Assembly (NCBI GenBank): GCA_002449955.1
Contig: DJYD01000023.1
Location: forward strand, 1-39,669
Length of the DNA stretch: 39,669 nt
Direction of reading: 5' to 3'
From: Lachnospiraceae bacterium UBA6987
Lineage (GTDB): Bacteria > Bacillota > Clostridia > Lachnospirales > Lachnospiraceae
Shown: positions 26,585-33,732 of the stretch, in pieces
How the letters are laid out: every line of letters begins with the position of its first letter
Numbering within the stretch: the first letter of the stretch is position 1
Position numbers and translations under genes: made by a program
Notes under the pieces: generated by a model
The model's input: only the letters and a program-made list of their open reading frames with translations
Databases searched by the model: none
What the model was told of the DNA's origin: nothing

Positions 26585-27400
26585 ATGAAAGAAAAACCGA
26601 TCCTGGCCATGATGTATGATTTCGATCGTACGCTCTCCCCCCGCGACATGGAGGAATATGCCTTCATCCCCGGGCTCGGCATGAGCGCGAAGGAATTCTG
26701 GGCGATCTGCAACGAAACCGCCATTAAATACGAAATGGACGGCATACTGGCTTATATGCTCATGATGCTTCAGCTGTCCGAGGGAAAGCAGCTCGTGACC
26801 CGCCGCTCGCTCAACGAAGTCGGCCGGCATGTCGAGCTTTTCCCCGGTGTGGACAGCTGGTTTTCGCGTGTCAACGCCTATGCAGCCGCGAAGGGTCTCC
26901 AGGCAGAACACTACAGCATATCCTCCGGCATCAAGGAAATCATTGAAGGCACTTCCATTGCGGGCGAATTCAAAAAAATCTATGCCGCCTCCTTCTGCTA
27001 CAAGGAAAACGGTGTTCCTTTCTGGCCGGCAACCGCTGTGAATTACACCTCCAAGACCCAGTTCATTTATCGGATCAACAAGGGTGTTCTGGATATCAAT
27101 GAGGACAAGCTCCTGAATGAGCACATGGCCGAAGAAGACAAACGTGTGCCCTTCTCCCGCATGATTTATGTGGGCGACGGGATCACCGATGTTCCCTGCA
27201 TGAAGCTGACCAAGGAAAACGGCGGACATTCCATAGGGATCTATCACACTGACTCGCAGGTCGCAAAACGCCTGCTGCAGTATGATCGGGTGGATTATAT
27301 TCTGCCTGCCGATTACAGGGCAGGCAGCGAAATTGAGCAGACTGTCTTTCGGCTGATCGATGAGATGGCGAAAAAAATCGAGGAAGAGGACCATGAGTAA
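26585..27400 (+). CDS. HAD-family phosphatase
   Basis: A 271-residue haloacid dehalogenase-like hydrolase. Motif I is MMYDFDRTLSPRDMEEY (nucleophile Asp12, acid/base Asp14), and motif IV is IYVGDGITDVPCM. A helical cap lies between them (about residues 20-90), so this resembles the PSP/SerB-like subgroup. GGAG lies seven bases before the ATG. It overlaps the next gene by eight bases, which places it firmly in the glycerophosphate operon; a glycerol phosphate or related phosphomonoester is a plausible substrate, but this is inferred from neighbours only. Confidence 0.88.
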   Translation: MKEKPILAMMYDFDRTLSPRDMEEYAFIPGLGMSAKEFWAICNETAIKYEMDGILAYMLMMLQLSEGKQLVTRRSLNEVGRHVELFPGVDSWFSRVNAYAAAKGLQAEHYSISSGIKEIIEGTSIAGEFKKIYAASFCYKENGVPFWPATAVNYTSKTQFIYRINKGVLDINEDKLLNEHMAEEDKRVPFSRMIYVGDGITDVPCMKLTKENGGHSIGIYHTDSQVAKRLLQYDRVDYILPADYRAGSEIEQTVFRLIDEMAKKIEEEDHE

Positions 27401-28337
27401 ACAAAAAAAGACAGCAAAAAAAGCGCAGAATAAGCACAAGGTAAGCCGCCGGGATGTTCTGGCATTTTTCGGCATGGAATGGCTCGATACCACGCTCAAG
27501 CTTTTAAAATATGTTCTTTTGTTCCTGCTGTGCGTACTGCTTCCGGCAGCAGCGCTTGTGCTTTTCGCCCTGCAGTGCCGGAGGGGCCACAAGGGCCTTG
27601 AAACGCTGAAAAAATACCGCTATGCGCACCGCGGTCTTCACCATGACGGCAAACCCGAAAACAGCCTTGCCGCCTTCCAGGAAGCGCTGGATCACGGTTA
27701 TGGGGCAGAGCTTGACGTCCACCTGATGAAGGATGGTGAATTAGCTGTCATTCATGACAGTCACCTTGGCCGGATGTGCGGCGCGGACACGATCATTGAG
27801 GAAATGACGGCTGCAGATCTGCCGAATCTTAAGCTGGATTATACCGACGAAACCGTTCCGCTGTTTGAAGACGTGCTGAAACTCTTTAACGGCCGTCCCG
27901 AACCCCTGATCGTCGAGGTCAAGGTTGTCGGCAACAACTATAAGGAACTGACCGAAAAAACGATGCAGCTTCTTGACCAATACGATGTCTGCTACTGTAT
28001 CGAAAGCTTTGATTCGCGCGTGTTAAACTGGCTGCGCATAAATCGGCCGGAAGTCATCCGTGGACAGCTGTCTGCCGATCTGACCAGTCCCGATCTGAAC
28101 ACCGGAGGGAGCAAAAAGTTTTCCTTGTTTATGGTTCAGCATCTGCTGTTTAACTTTATGGCCTGTCCTGATTTCATCGCCTATGATTTCAGCTCCCGGT
28201 CCCTGCCGGAGCTTAAGCTCTGCCGCAAGCTCTACCATGTGCAGGAAGTCAGCTGGACGATCCGGACCAGAGAAGACATGGAAGCTGCCGAAAAACTCGG
28301 CAATATTGTCATCTTCGAAAACTTCGGCTGGGAATAA
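27393..28337 (+). CDS. Membrane-anchored glycerophosphodiester phosphodiesterase
   Basis: A 314-residue GDPD-family enzyme that releases glycerol 3-phosphate from glycerophosphodiesters. A very basic N-terminus (1-20) and one membrane segment (about 36-61) anchor it. The catalytic barrel starts AHRGLHHDGKPENS (His79, Arg80, Glu89), then GAELDVHLMKDG (Glu106, Asp108), VIHDSHLGRM (His121) and VEVKV. The positive-inside rule would put the catalytic domain outside the cell, where phosphatidylglycerol-derived or teichoic-type polymers are. ATG 27393 overlaps the HAD gene; the frame also opens at 27360. A strong terminator follows. Confidence 0.93.
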   Translation: MSKQKKTAKKAQNKHKVSRRDVLAFFGMEWLDTTLKLLKYVLLFLLCVLLPAAALVLFALQCRRGHKGLETLKKYRYAHRGLHHDGKPENSLAAFQEALDHGYGAELDVHLMKDGELAVIHDSHLGRMCGADTIIEEMTAADLPNLKLDYTDETVPLFEDVLKLFNGRPEPLIVEVKVVGNNYKELTEKTMQLLDQYDVCYCIESFDSRVLNWLRINRPEVIRGQLSADLTSPDLNTGGSKKFSLFMVQHLLFNFMACPDFIAYDFSSRSLPELKLCRKLYHVQEVSWTIRTREDMEAAEKLGNIVIFENFGWE

Positions 28338-28345
28338 AACGGAAT

Positions 28346-28407
28346 AAAAAACGGCCGGTGCGTTATACCCTGATCGGTATTAGGGGTATGTGCACCGGCC
28401 GTTTTTT
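28346..28407. terminator. Strong bidirectional terminator
   Basis: A 15-16 bp perfect stem (28346-28361 with 28392-28407) containing ACGGCCGGTGC, closed by an inner ATACCC/GGGTAT stem. It has an A run on the left and six T on the right. It serves both the GDPD gene and the converging threonine synthase gene. Confidence 0.9.
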
Positions 28408-29507
28408 CAGTGGTCGGATTTGAGGCCTGCGCCGCAGAGCGTTATCAGGAAATCCTCTTCCACGCCGTATTTTCTGCGGATCTCACGCAGAACGGCATAG
28501 TTGGCCGCCGTTGTGTGCTCGACATAATAACCTTTTTTCGCAAGTTCACCTCGCGCCGCCAGGATTTGATCTTCCGGAGCCAGAACAAAACGAATATTCC
28601 ATTTTTCGGAAAGCTCCAGAATCTTTTCTCCCCGCATCGGCTTCCCGATCGCAATGCCCTCTGCAAGAGTCGGCTCAGGCTTTACCGGAGCAGGGCTTTT
28701 CCCGTTCTGAATGCTGGCCTGATAAAGCGGATCACATTTTTCCGACTGAATCGCCCAGATCTGCGGGAAACGATCGATGCAGCCGGAAGCAAGCAGATGC
28801 TCCAGTGCTTTTACCGCGCCGAGGAAAAGCGTGCCGTTTCCCACCGGAATGATCAGATTCTCCGGGATGCGTCCAAGCTGTTCGAAGACTTCGTAGATAT
28901 AGGTTTTGGTTCCCTCATAGAACAGCGGATTGTAAACATGGCTGGCATAATAGCAGCCTTCCTCTTCCACTTTCGCGCGGCAGACATCGGCGCAATGGTC
29001 TCTGGATCCGGGGACAACTGTGCACTTTGCACCATGCGCCCTGATCATATCGATCTTCTTCGGACTGGTTCCTTCGGGAACAAAGATCTCGCAGGCGATT
29101 CCTGCCTTTGCCGCATAGGCCGCCACTGCATTTCCCGCATTGCCGCTCGAGTCCTGCACGACCTTATCCACACCGATCGCCTTGCAGTGAGCCATCAAGG
29201 CGGCAGCGCCGCGGTCTTTGAAAGACAGCGTCGGCATCATATAATCGACCTTCGCCATAACGCCTTTTTCCAGCTGCACAACAGGCGTCATGCCTTCTCC
29301 GAGGCTGACGCTTCTCCATGAGACGTCATCATCCAGGGCCATAAAGGCGCGGTAGCGGAACTGGCTCCACTCTGCCTGATCGATCAAGGCAGGATCATAT
29401 TTCGGGATATCTGAATCGAGTTCCCACAGGGCGCCGCAGGGGCAGTGCGGCAGTCTTGTGTCAAGCGCTTCTCTCCTGCCGCATTTCGGGCACACAAATA
29501 CAGCCAT
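28407..29507 (-). CDS. thrC: Threonine synthase
   Basis: PLP-dependent fold-type II enzyme of 366 residues that converts O-phosphohomoserine to threonine. An N-terminal zinc-ribbon-like part (Cys6, Cys9, Cys22, Cys24) precedes the PLP lysine in TLSFKDRGAAALM (Lys97) and the QDSSGNAGNAVAAYAAKAG block. The phosphate loop is PVGNGTLFLGAV. This is the shorter, ThrC2-like form. Start is GTG 29510 or ATG 29507; GGAG suits either. The upstream Dabb gene ends three to six bases earlier, so the two are co-transcribed. A threonine synthase-like or diaminopropionate-type enzyme cannot be fully excluded. Confidence 0.85.
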   Translation of the reverse strand: MAVFVCPKCGRREALDTRLPHCPCGALWELDSDIPKYDPALIDQAEWSQFRYRAFMALDDDVSWRSVSLGEGMTPVVQLEKGVMAKVDYMMPTLSFKDRGAAALMAHCKAIGVDKVVQDSSGNAGNAVAAYAAKAGIACEIFVPEGTSPKKIDMIRAHGAKCTVVPGSRDHCADVCRAKVEEEGCYYASHVYNPLFYEGTKTYIYEVFEQLGRIPENLIIPVGNGTLFLGAVKALEHLLASGCIDRFPQIWAIQSEKCDPLYQASIQNGKSPAPVKPEPTLAEGIAIGKPMRGEKILELSEKWNIRFVLAPEDQILAARGELAKKGYYVEHTTAANYAVLREIRRKYGVEEDFLITLCGAGLKSDH

Positions 29508-29512
29508 CACAT

Positions 29513-29821
29513 TTACTCTCCGTCTTCAAAATCGATGCAAGCACGGTTTGCCACAAACGGCCTGACAAAAGTATTTGCCACAAAAACGTGTTCAGGATGA
29601 GTCGAATACCCTTTCAGCGCTTCTTTGCTTTCGAAGCAGGAATCAAGCATCAGATCCACGGTCGTTGAGGGCAGATAGTCTGTCCGTACTTTTATGGACA
29701 GCAGGCCCGGAATCCTGCCGGCGAGCCCTTCAAGTCCCGCTTTGATCCCTTGTTTTTTCTCTTCCTTCTCTTCCGGAGAAAGCTCCGCCTTTAGCGTCCA
29801 TAAGATAATATGTCTGACCAT
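29513..29821 (-). CDS. Dabb family stress-responsive alpha/beta barrel protein
   Basis: A 102-residue protein with the Dabb pattern: MVRHIILWTLK at the start, a helix rich in Glu and Lys, IKVRTDYLPSTTVDLMLDS in the middle, and YSTHPEHVFVANTFVRPFV near the end. These proteins form dimeric ferredoxin-like barrels, and a few are enzymes, but most are uncharacterised. GGAGG lies four bases before the ATG. It probably shares a transcript with threonine synthase; no shared function is apparent. Confidence 0.92.
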   Translation of the reverse strand: MVRHIILWTLKAELSPEEKEEKKQGIKAGLEGLAGRIPGLLSIKVRTDYLPSTTVDLMLDSCFESKEALKGYSTHPEHVFVANTFVRPFVANRACIDFEDGE

Positions 29822-29890
29822 AATTCCTCCCGTAGTATCACAATTGTTTTGTTTTTATAAACCTACCATATTGTCCGGGAATCTTCAAGC

Positions 29891-30727
29891 TTATTCACGC
29901 CGGTGATTGGTCTGGCTTTTGACGCCGAGTGCGGAAAGCGTAGCGGAATGCGCTGACATCGCCGCCTGATAGTTCTCCCGGATCAGCTGCGCATACAGCA
30001 GATCAAAAGCAATCAGCAGCGGAAGCTGCGGGGAGACGGCTATACCCGTCGCCAGATTCCGGATCGTCCCTGTGTGCAGGATCGTATTGCAGTAAGATGC
30101 GCCTTCCGGTTCTTTCGCAGCCGTGATCATGACTGTTTCTGCCCCTTTCGATCCGGCAATTTTCAACGCCTGAATGATTTCTTTTGTGCTGCCGCTGATC
30201 GAAAGCGCTATTAACAAGCTTTTTTCCGTCATCAAGGAGGACATGATCCGGATCATATGCCCTTCTGTCGCCATTTCCGCCGGAAGACCGATCCGGAGCA
30301 GTCTCATACGGTATTCCATAGCTGCAATACCCGAATGACCTAAGCCGCAAATCAGGATTTTGTCCGCTGTAATCGTCTTGGCCGCAATTTGTCTCACAAG
30401 CCCTTCGTCAATCGCTGTGAAAGCCCGTTCGATCAGGGTCCTGTAGGAATTTGCCATCCGGCCGGTTTGCGAATCAGGCTTCATCTCCGGCTTCTCATGC
30501 GGCAGACTGATGTAGGAAAAGCGCAGTTCCCGGAATCCGTGAAAGCCGCAGCGCTTCGCAAATCGCGTCAGTGCTGCCTCGGAAATAAACAATTCCTTGG
30601 CGATCGCACCGGATGAAGGCAGTTCATCCCCGTCATAGTACAGGACATAATCTGCCGCTCTCCGCTCCGCCGCACTGAACTCTTCATACTGCTCTCTGAT
30701 CCGCTGCCTGATAAGATCGTTCTGCAT
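29891..30727 (-). CDS. MurR/RpiR-family transcriptional regulator with SIS domain
   Basis: A 278-residue regulator. The N-terminal RpiR helix-turn-helix (about 1-75) contains AIAKELFISEAALTRFAKRCGFHGFRE. A C-terminal SIS domain (about 120-250) includes KILICGLGHSGIAAMEY and SISGSTKEIIQALKIA, where phosphosugars bind in known members. ATG 30727 is preferred over 30742 since AAGGGG lies five bases upstream. The gene is divergent from the hydantoinase operon, and a palindromic cluster of CTTTCAT repeats overlaps its own promoter. It should therefore be autoregulated and likely controls the operon, responding to a phosphorylated sugar or sugar acid. The ligand is unknown. Confidence 0.92.
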   Translation of the reverse strand: MQNDLIRQRIREQYEEFSAAERRAADYVLYYDGDELPSSGAIAKELFISEAALTRFAKRCGFHGFRELRFSYISLPHEKPEMKPDSQTGRMANSYRTLIERAFTAIDEGLVRQIAAKTITADKILICGLGHSGIAAMEYRMRLLRIGLPAEMATEGHMIRIMSSLMTEKSLLIALSISGSTKEIIQALKIAGSKGAETVMITAAKEPEGASYCNTILHTGTIRNLATGIAVSPQLPLLIAFDLLYAQLIRENYQAAMSAHSATLSALGVKSQTNHRRE

Positions 30728-30735
30728 CTTCGCCC

Positions 30736-30782
30736 CTTTCATTTTCCGCTATTTCTTTCATAATAGATGAAAGTTCTTTCAT
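30736..30782. promoter_or_regulatory. Putative RpiR operator cluster
   Basis: A perfect inverted repeat CTTTCAT-AATAG-ATGAAAG (30755-30773), flanked by further CTTTCAT half-sites at 30736-30742 and 30776-30782. The three direct copies start 19 and 21 bases apart, roughly two helical turns. The palindrome covers the -10 of the regulator promoter. Confidence 0.65.
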
Positions 30783-30788
30783 TTTCAA
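30760..30788 (-). promoter_or_regulatory. Promoter of the RpiR gene
   Basis: TTGAAA (30788-30783), a 17-base spacer and TATTAT (30765-30760) on the minus strand. It is fully embedded in the CTTTCAT repeats, which supports autoregulation. Confidence 0.65.
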
Positions 30789-30836
30789 GCCCTGTTTGAG
30801 AGTTTCTGAAAGCAAAATCTATTTTTCACTGGTTTA

Positions 30837-30864
30837 TGGACAAGCGATATAAAAAGTTTATAAT
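30837..30864 (+). promoter_or_regulatory. Promoter of the hydantoinase operon
   Basis: TGGACA (30837-30842), a 16-base spacer and TATAAT (30859-30864). The expected start is near 30871, giving a leader of about 80 bases before the ATG at 30953. Confidence 0.65.
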
Positions 30865-30886
30865 ATTGTTATAAATGAACAATATT
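30862..30886. promoter_or_regulatory. 25-bp palindrome overlapping the operon transcription start
   Basis: AATATTGTT (30862-30870) and AACAATATT (30878-30886) are perfect inverted repeats separated by ATAAATG. The site overlaps the -10 and the predicted start. It looks like a repressor operator. As RNA it could be a weak AT-rich hairpin followed by four further T. Confidence 0.6.
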
Positions 30887-30892
30887 TTTTCA

Positions 30893-30909
30893 GGCTGCTG
30901 CAGGCAGCC
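30893..30909 (+). other. Small leader hairpin
   Basis: GGCTGC (30893-30898) pairs with GCAGCC (30904-30909) around TGCAG in the 5' leader of the operon. There is no T run; possibly a stability element. Confidence 0.4.
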
Positions 30910-30952
30910 CGACGGCTAATTATCGTAATCAACCGTATAGAAAAGAGGAAAA

Positions 30953-33100
30953 ATGAAAGTCAGAATTGGTATTGATGTAGGCGGAACATTTACGGACGCA
31001 GTCGCTGTCAATAATGACACATACGAAGTGATCGGCACGGTCAAGGTGCCCACGACGCACGATGCGCCGCACGGCGTGGCGGAGGGCATTATCCAGGCCC
31101 TGCACCACGTCATCGAGGAGCACAAGATCAACGTTGACGACGTCTGTTTTATCGCGCACGGCACGACGCAGGCAACGAATGCGCTCTTGGAGGGCGACGT
31201 GGCCAAGGTCGGCATCCTGACCATCGGCAGCGGCCTGCAGGGCACCAAGTCGAAAAGCGACACCAATATCGGCAACATCGAACTGGCCAAGGGCAAGTTC
31301 CTGAAGTCGGAAAACGCCTACGTGGACAGCACCGATCCCTCTTCTCTCGATAAGCAAATCCTGGCGGCCTTAGACGAACTGAAGGCGAAACAGTGCCAGG
31401 CCTATGTGGCGGCCGAAGCCTTCAGCGTCGACAAGCCCGAAAACGAAGAACGCGTGATGGATCTGTGTGCGGAGCAGGAACTGCCTGCCACCGCAACAAA
31501 CCATATCTCCAAGCTCTACGGCCTGCGCGTGCGCACCCGTACTGCCGTGGTGAACGCCAGCATCCTTCCGAAGATGCTCGACGCCGCCAATATGACCGAG
31601 GACTGCATCAAGGAAGCCGGCATCAAGGCGCCGCTCATGATCATGCGCTGCGACGGCGGCGTCATGACCGTTGATGAAGTCAGAAAGCGCCCCATCCTGA
31701 CCACGCTCTCCGGCCCTGCCGCAGGCGTTGCCGGTGCCATGATGTATGAAAAGCTGACCATCGGCCTCTTCTTCGAGGTCGGCGGCACCTCCACCGATAT
31801 CTCCTGCGTGAAGGACGGCAAGGTCATCGTCAAATACGCCGAAGTCGGCGGCCACAAGACCTACCTGAACTCCCTGGATGTGCGTACGGTGGGTATCGGC
31901 GGCGGCTCCATGGTGCAGATCGAAGACGGCAAGGCGGTGAACGTCGGCCCCAGAAGCGCGCACATCGCCGGCCTGAAATATGAAGTCTATACCGATCCGG
32001 AAGATATCGTGGATCCCGTTCTGAAGACCGTCCGTCCGAAGGAAGGCGACCCCGAATACGCCTATATCGAATGCGCGAACGGAAAGAAGTTCTCGCTGAC
32101 CCTTTCCGGCGCCGCCAACATCTGCGGCTACGTGAAGGAAGGCGACTATGCCGCCGGTAACGTGGAATCCGCGAAAAAGGCCTGGGCGCCTCTCGCAAAG
32201 AACATGGGCGTGAGCGTGGAAGAAGCGGCCCGCAAGGTGATGGAATTCTCCGCGGCCAAGAACAGCGCCGTGGCTGAGGCCCTGATCCGCGACTACAACA
32301 TGGATCCCCGCACCACCATCTTCGTGGGCGGCGGCGGCGGAGCCTCCGTGGTGGTGCCGCATCTGGCCGAGACCATGGGCCATAAGTTCAAGATCGCCCG
32401 CAACGCTCCGGTCATCTCCACGATCGGCGTGGCCCTTGCCATGGTCCGCGACATGGTCGAACGCACCATTCTGAACCCGACCGAGCAGGAGATCCTGGAA
32501 GTCCGCCGCGAGGCGGAGAAGCTGGTCCTGGATGCCGGCGCGGATCCCTCCTCCATCGAGATCTCCATTGAGATCGACAACAAGCGGAACATCGTCCGGG
32601 CTACGGCCATCGGTGCCACCGAACTGCGCACCAAGAACCTGCTCGACAAGGAACTGAGCGACGACGAGCTCCTCGCCAAGGCCGCCGAGCAGATGAACGC
32701 CGATAAGGAAAAAATGAGGATCACCGGCCGCAGCGACCATATGCTTGCCGTTCAGTACGACAAGGTCGAAAAGAGCCTGCTGATCTTTAAGAAGCGGACG
32801 ACACCGCTCGCCCTGATCGACGACGAAGGCGTGGTGCGCATCCAGAAGAAGGACGGCCACGTGATTGCGACGCCTGCCTCCGGCTGGAAGAAAGCCATGC
32901 GGAAGATGCTCGGCGAGTATGCCGTATACGACGATCGCGGCCATCAGCTGCCGAACCTTTACATCATCGTCGGCAAGAAGATCATTGACCTGACCGGCCT
33001 TGTGGAAGACGCACAGGCCCTGTCCATCGCCGAGGTCGAAATGGCGGCCGTGAAGGACGAGGAGCCCATCCTTGTCGTGGCCAGCCATCCGAACGATTAA
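30953..33100 (+). CDS. Hydantoinase/oxoprolinase family protein, HyuA type
   Basis: A 715-residue HyuA-type protein (N-terminal hydantoinase/oxoprolinase domain, about 1-180, then the large ATPase domain). It begins with the phosphate loop IGIDVGGTFTDAVAV (about 4-18). It also has HGTTQATNALLEG, LSGPAAGVAGAMM, VGGTSTDISCVKDG, VGIGGGSMVQIEDG and VGGGGGASVVVPHLAETMG. Family members open cyclic amides such as hydantoins or 5-oxoproline, or carboxylate acetone, using ATP, usually with a HyuB partner. No HyuB is encoded here, so the partner is elsewhere or the reaction differs. GAGG lies before the ATG. Head gene of the catabolic operon under the RpiR-linked promoter region. Codons favour C and G in third position. 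Confidence 0.92.
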   Translation: MKVRIGIDVGGTFTDAVAVNNDTYEVIGTVKVPTTHDAPHGVAEGIIQALHHVIEEHKINVDDVCFIAHGTTQATNALLEGDVAKVGILTIGSGLQGTKSKSDTNIGNIELAKGKFLKSENAYVDSTDPSSLDKQILAALDELKAKQCQAYVAAEAFSVDKPENEERVMDLCAEQELPATATNHISKLYGLRVRTRTAVVNASILPKMLDAANMTEDCIKEAGIKAPLMIMRCDGGVMTVDEVRKRPILTTLSGPAAGVAGAMMYEKLTIGLFFEVGGTSTDISCVKDGKVIVKYAEVGGHKTYLNSLDVRTVGIGGGSMVQIEDGKAVNVGPRSAHIAGLKYEVYTDPEDIVDPVLKTVRPKEGDPEYAYIECANGKKFSLTLSGAANICGYVKEGDYAAGNVESAKKAWAPLAKNMGVSVEEAARKVMEFSAAKNSAVAEALIRDYNMDPRTTIFVGGGGGASVVVPHLAETMGHKFKIARNAPVISTIGVALAMVRDMVERTILNPTEQEILEVRREAEKLVLDAGADPSSIEISIEIDNKRNIVRATAIGATELRTKNLLDKELSDDELLAKAAEQMNADKEKMRITGRSDHMLAVQYDKVEKSLLIFKKRTTPLALIDDEGVVRIQKKDGHVIATPASGWKKAMRKMLGEYAVYDDRGHQLPNLYIIVGKKIIDLTGLVEDAQALSIAEVEMAAVKDEEPILVVASHPND

Positions 33101-33109
33101 GGAGCCGTC

Positions 33110-33661
33110 ATGAGCAGTTTTCCTTTTCCGAGCAAAAAACTTGCCATGGAAGAGATCAAGCGCGACGTCATGTACAAAAAGCTCCTGAAAAACGGGATCG
33201 ACGTCGACGCCGCTGCCGAGCGGGCCTGGGAGACCGGCGCGCAGGCTGCAAAGGATTTCTATGAAGAGACCGGCGGGGAAACGGACTTCCGCAAGATCGC
33301 CCGGGCGAAGCACCTGAAGATCGAACGGGTCTACAAGGACAACGTCATCGCCGGCATGCGTTACTTTGCCGAATACGAGACCAATAAAAAGGTCATGGTC
33401 CTGTATACCGAATCCATTAAGAAATGGGCCGCAAAGAACGAGCTGTCCGAAGGCAAGGCGGAAAATCTCATCCTTGCCCACGAGTATTTCCACCACCTGG
33501 AAAATACGAAGCTCGGCCTTACCTCAAAGCAGGTGGAGCTGCCGGTGCTTAACCTCTTCGGACTGAAGATCGGAAAGACCGGCGTCCGCGCACTTTCCGA
33601 GGTCGGCGCCCACGCCTTCGCCAGGACCTATTTCGAACTGGCAAAACGCATCACTTACTAA
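33110..33661 (+). CDS. Zincin-like protein with HExxH motif (ImmA/IrrE-type metallopeptidase-like)
   Basis: A 183-residue soluble protein. A central HEYFH (His124, Glu125, His128) in LILAHEYFHHLENTK has the pattern of zinc peptidase helices, and Glu164 in ALSEVGAHAFARTYF is well placed as the third ligand. The layout (strand, HExxH helix, downstream Glu helix) resembles ImmA/IrrE peptidases but no DNA-binding domain is present. AAGGAG overlaps the hydantoinase stop region and the ATG is nine bases after it, so the two are co-translated. Substrate unknown; a protease or an amidohydrolase acting on the same compound as the hydantoinase are both possible. Confidence 0.7.
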   Translation: MSSFPFPSKKLAMEEIKRDVMYKKLLKNGIDVDAAAERAWETGAQAAKDFYEETGGETDFRKIARAKHLKIERVYKDNVIAGMRYFAEYETNKKVMVLYTESIKKWAAKNELSEGKAENLILAHEYFHHLENTKLGLTSKQVELPVLNLFGLKIGKTGVRALSEVGAHAFARTYFELAKRITY

Positions 33662-33670
33662 GTACTCCAT

Positions 33671-33702
33671 CGGCCGGACAAAGGGGGAAAACAGCCCGGC
33701 CG
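33671..33702 (+). other. Intercistronic hairpin before the permease gene
   Basis: CGGCCGG (33671-33677) and CCGGCCG (33696-33702), a 7-bp GC stem with an 18-base purine-rich loop, followed by A residues. It is not a terminator for the plus strand, and could be a processing or stability element that separates the first two genes from the permease. Confidence 0.5.
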
Positions 33703-33732
33703 AAAAAATAACTCATTTTTAAAGGAGGAATT

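Noticed and set aside
28407..29507. T-box or other amino acid leader for threonine synthase
   Set aside because: The gene follows the Dabb gene by a few bases, leaving no room, and no leader structure was seen before the Dabb gene.
31370..33496. Very long open frame on the minus strand opposite the hydantoinase gene
   Set aside because: It is the antisense shadow of a GC3-rich gene. It has a low-complexity His/Gly/Asp-rich translation and no family motifs. The plus-strand protein has all HyuA motifs.
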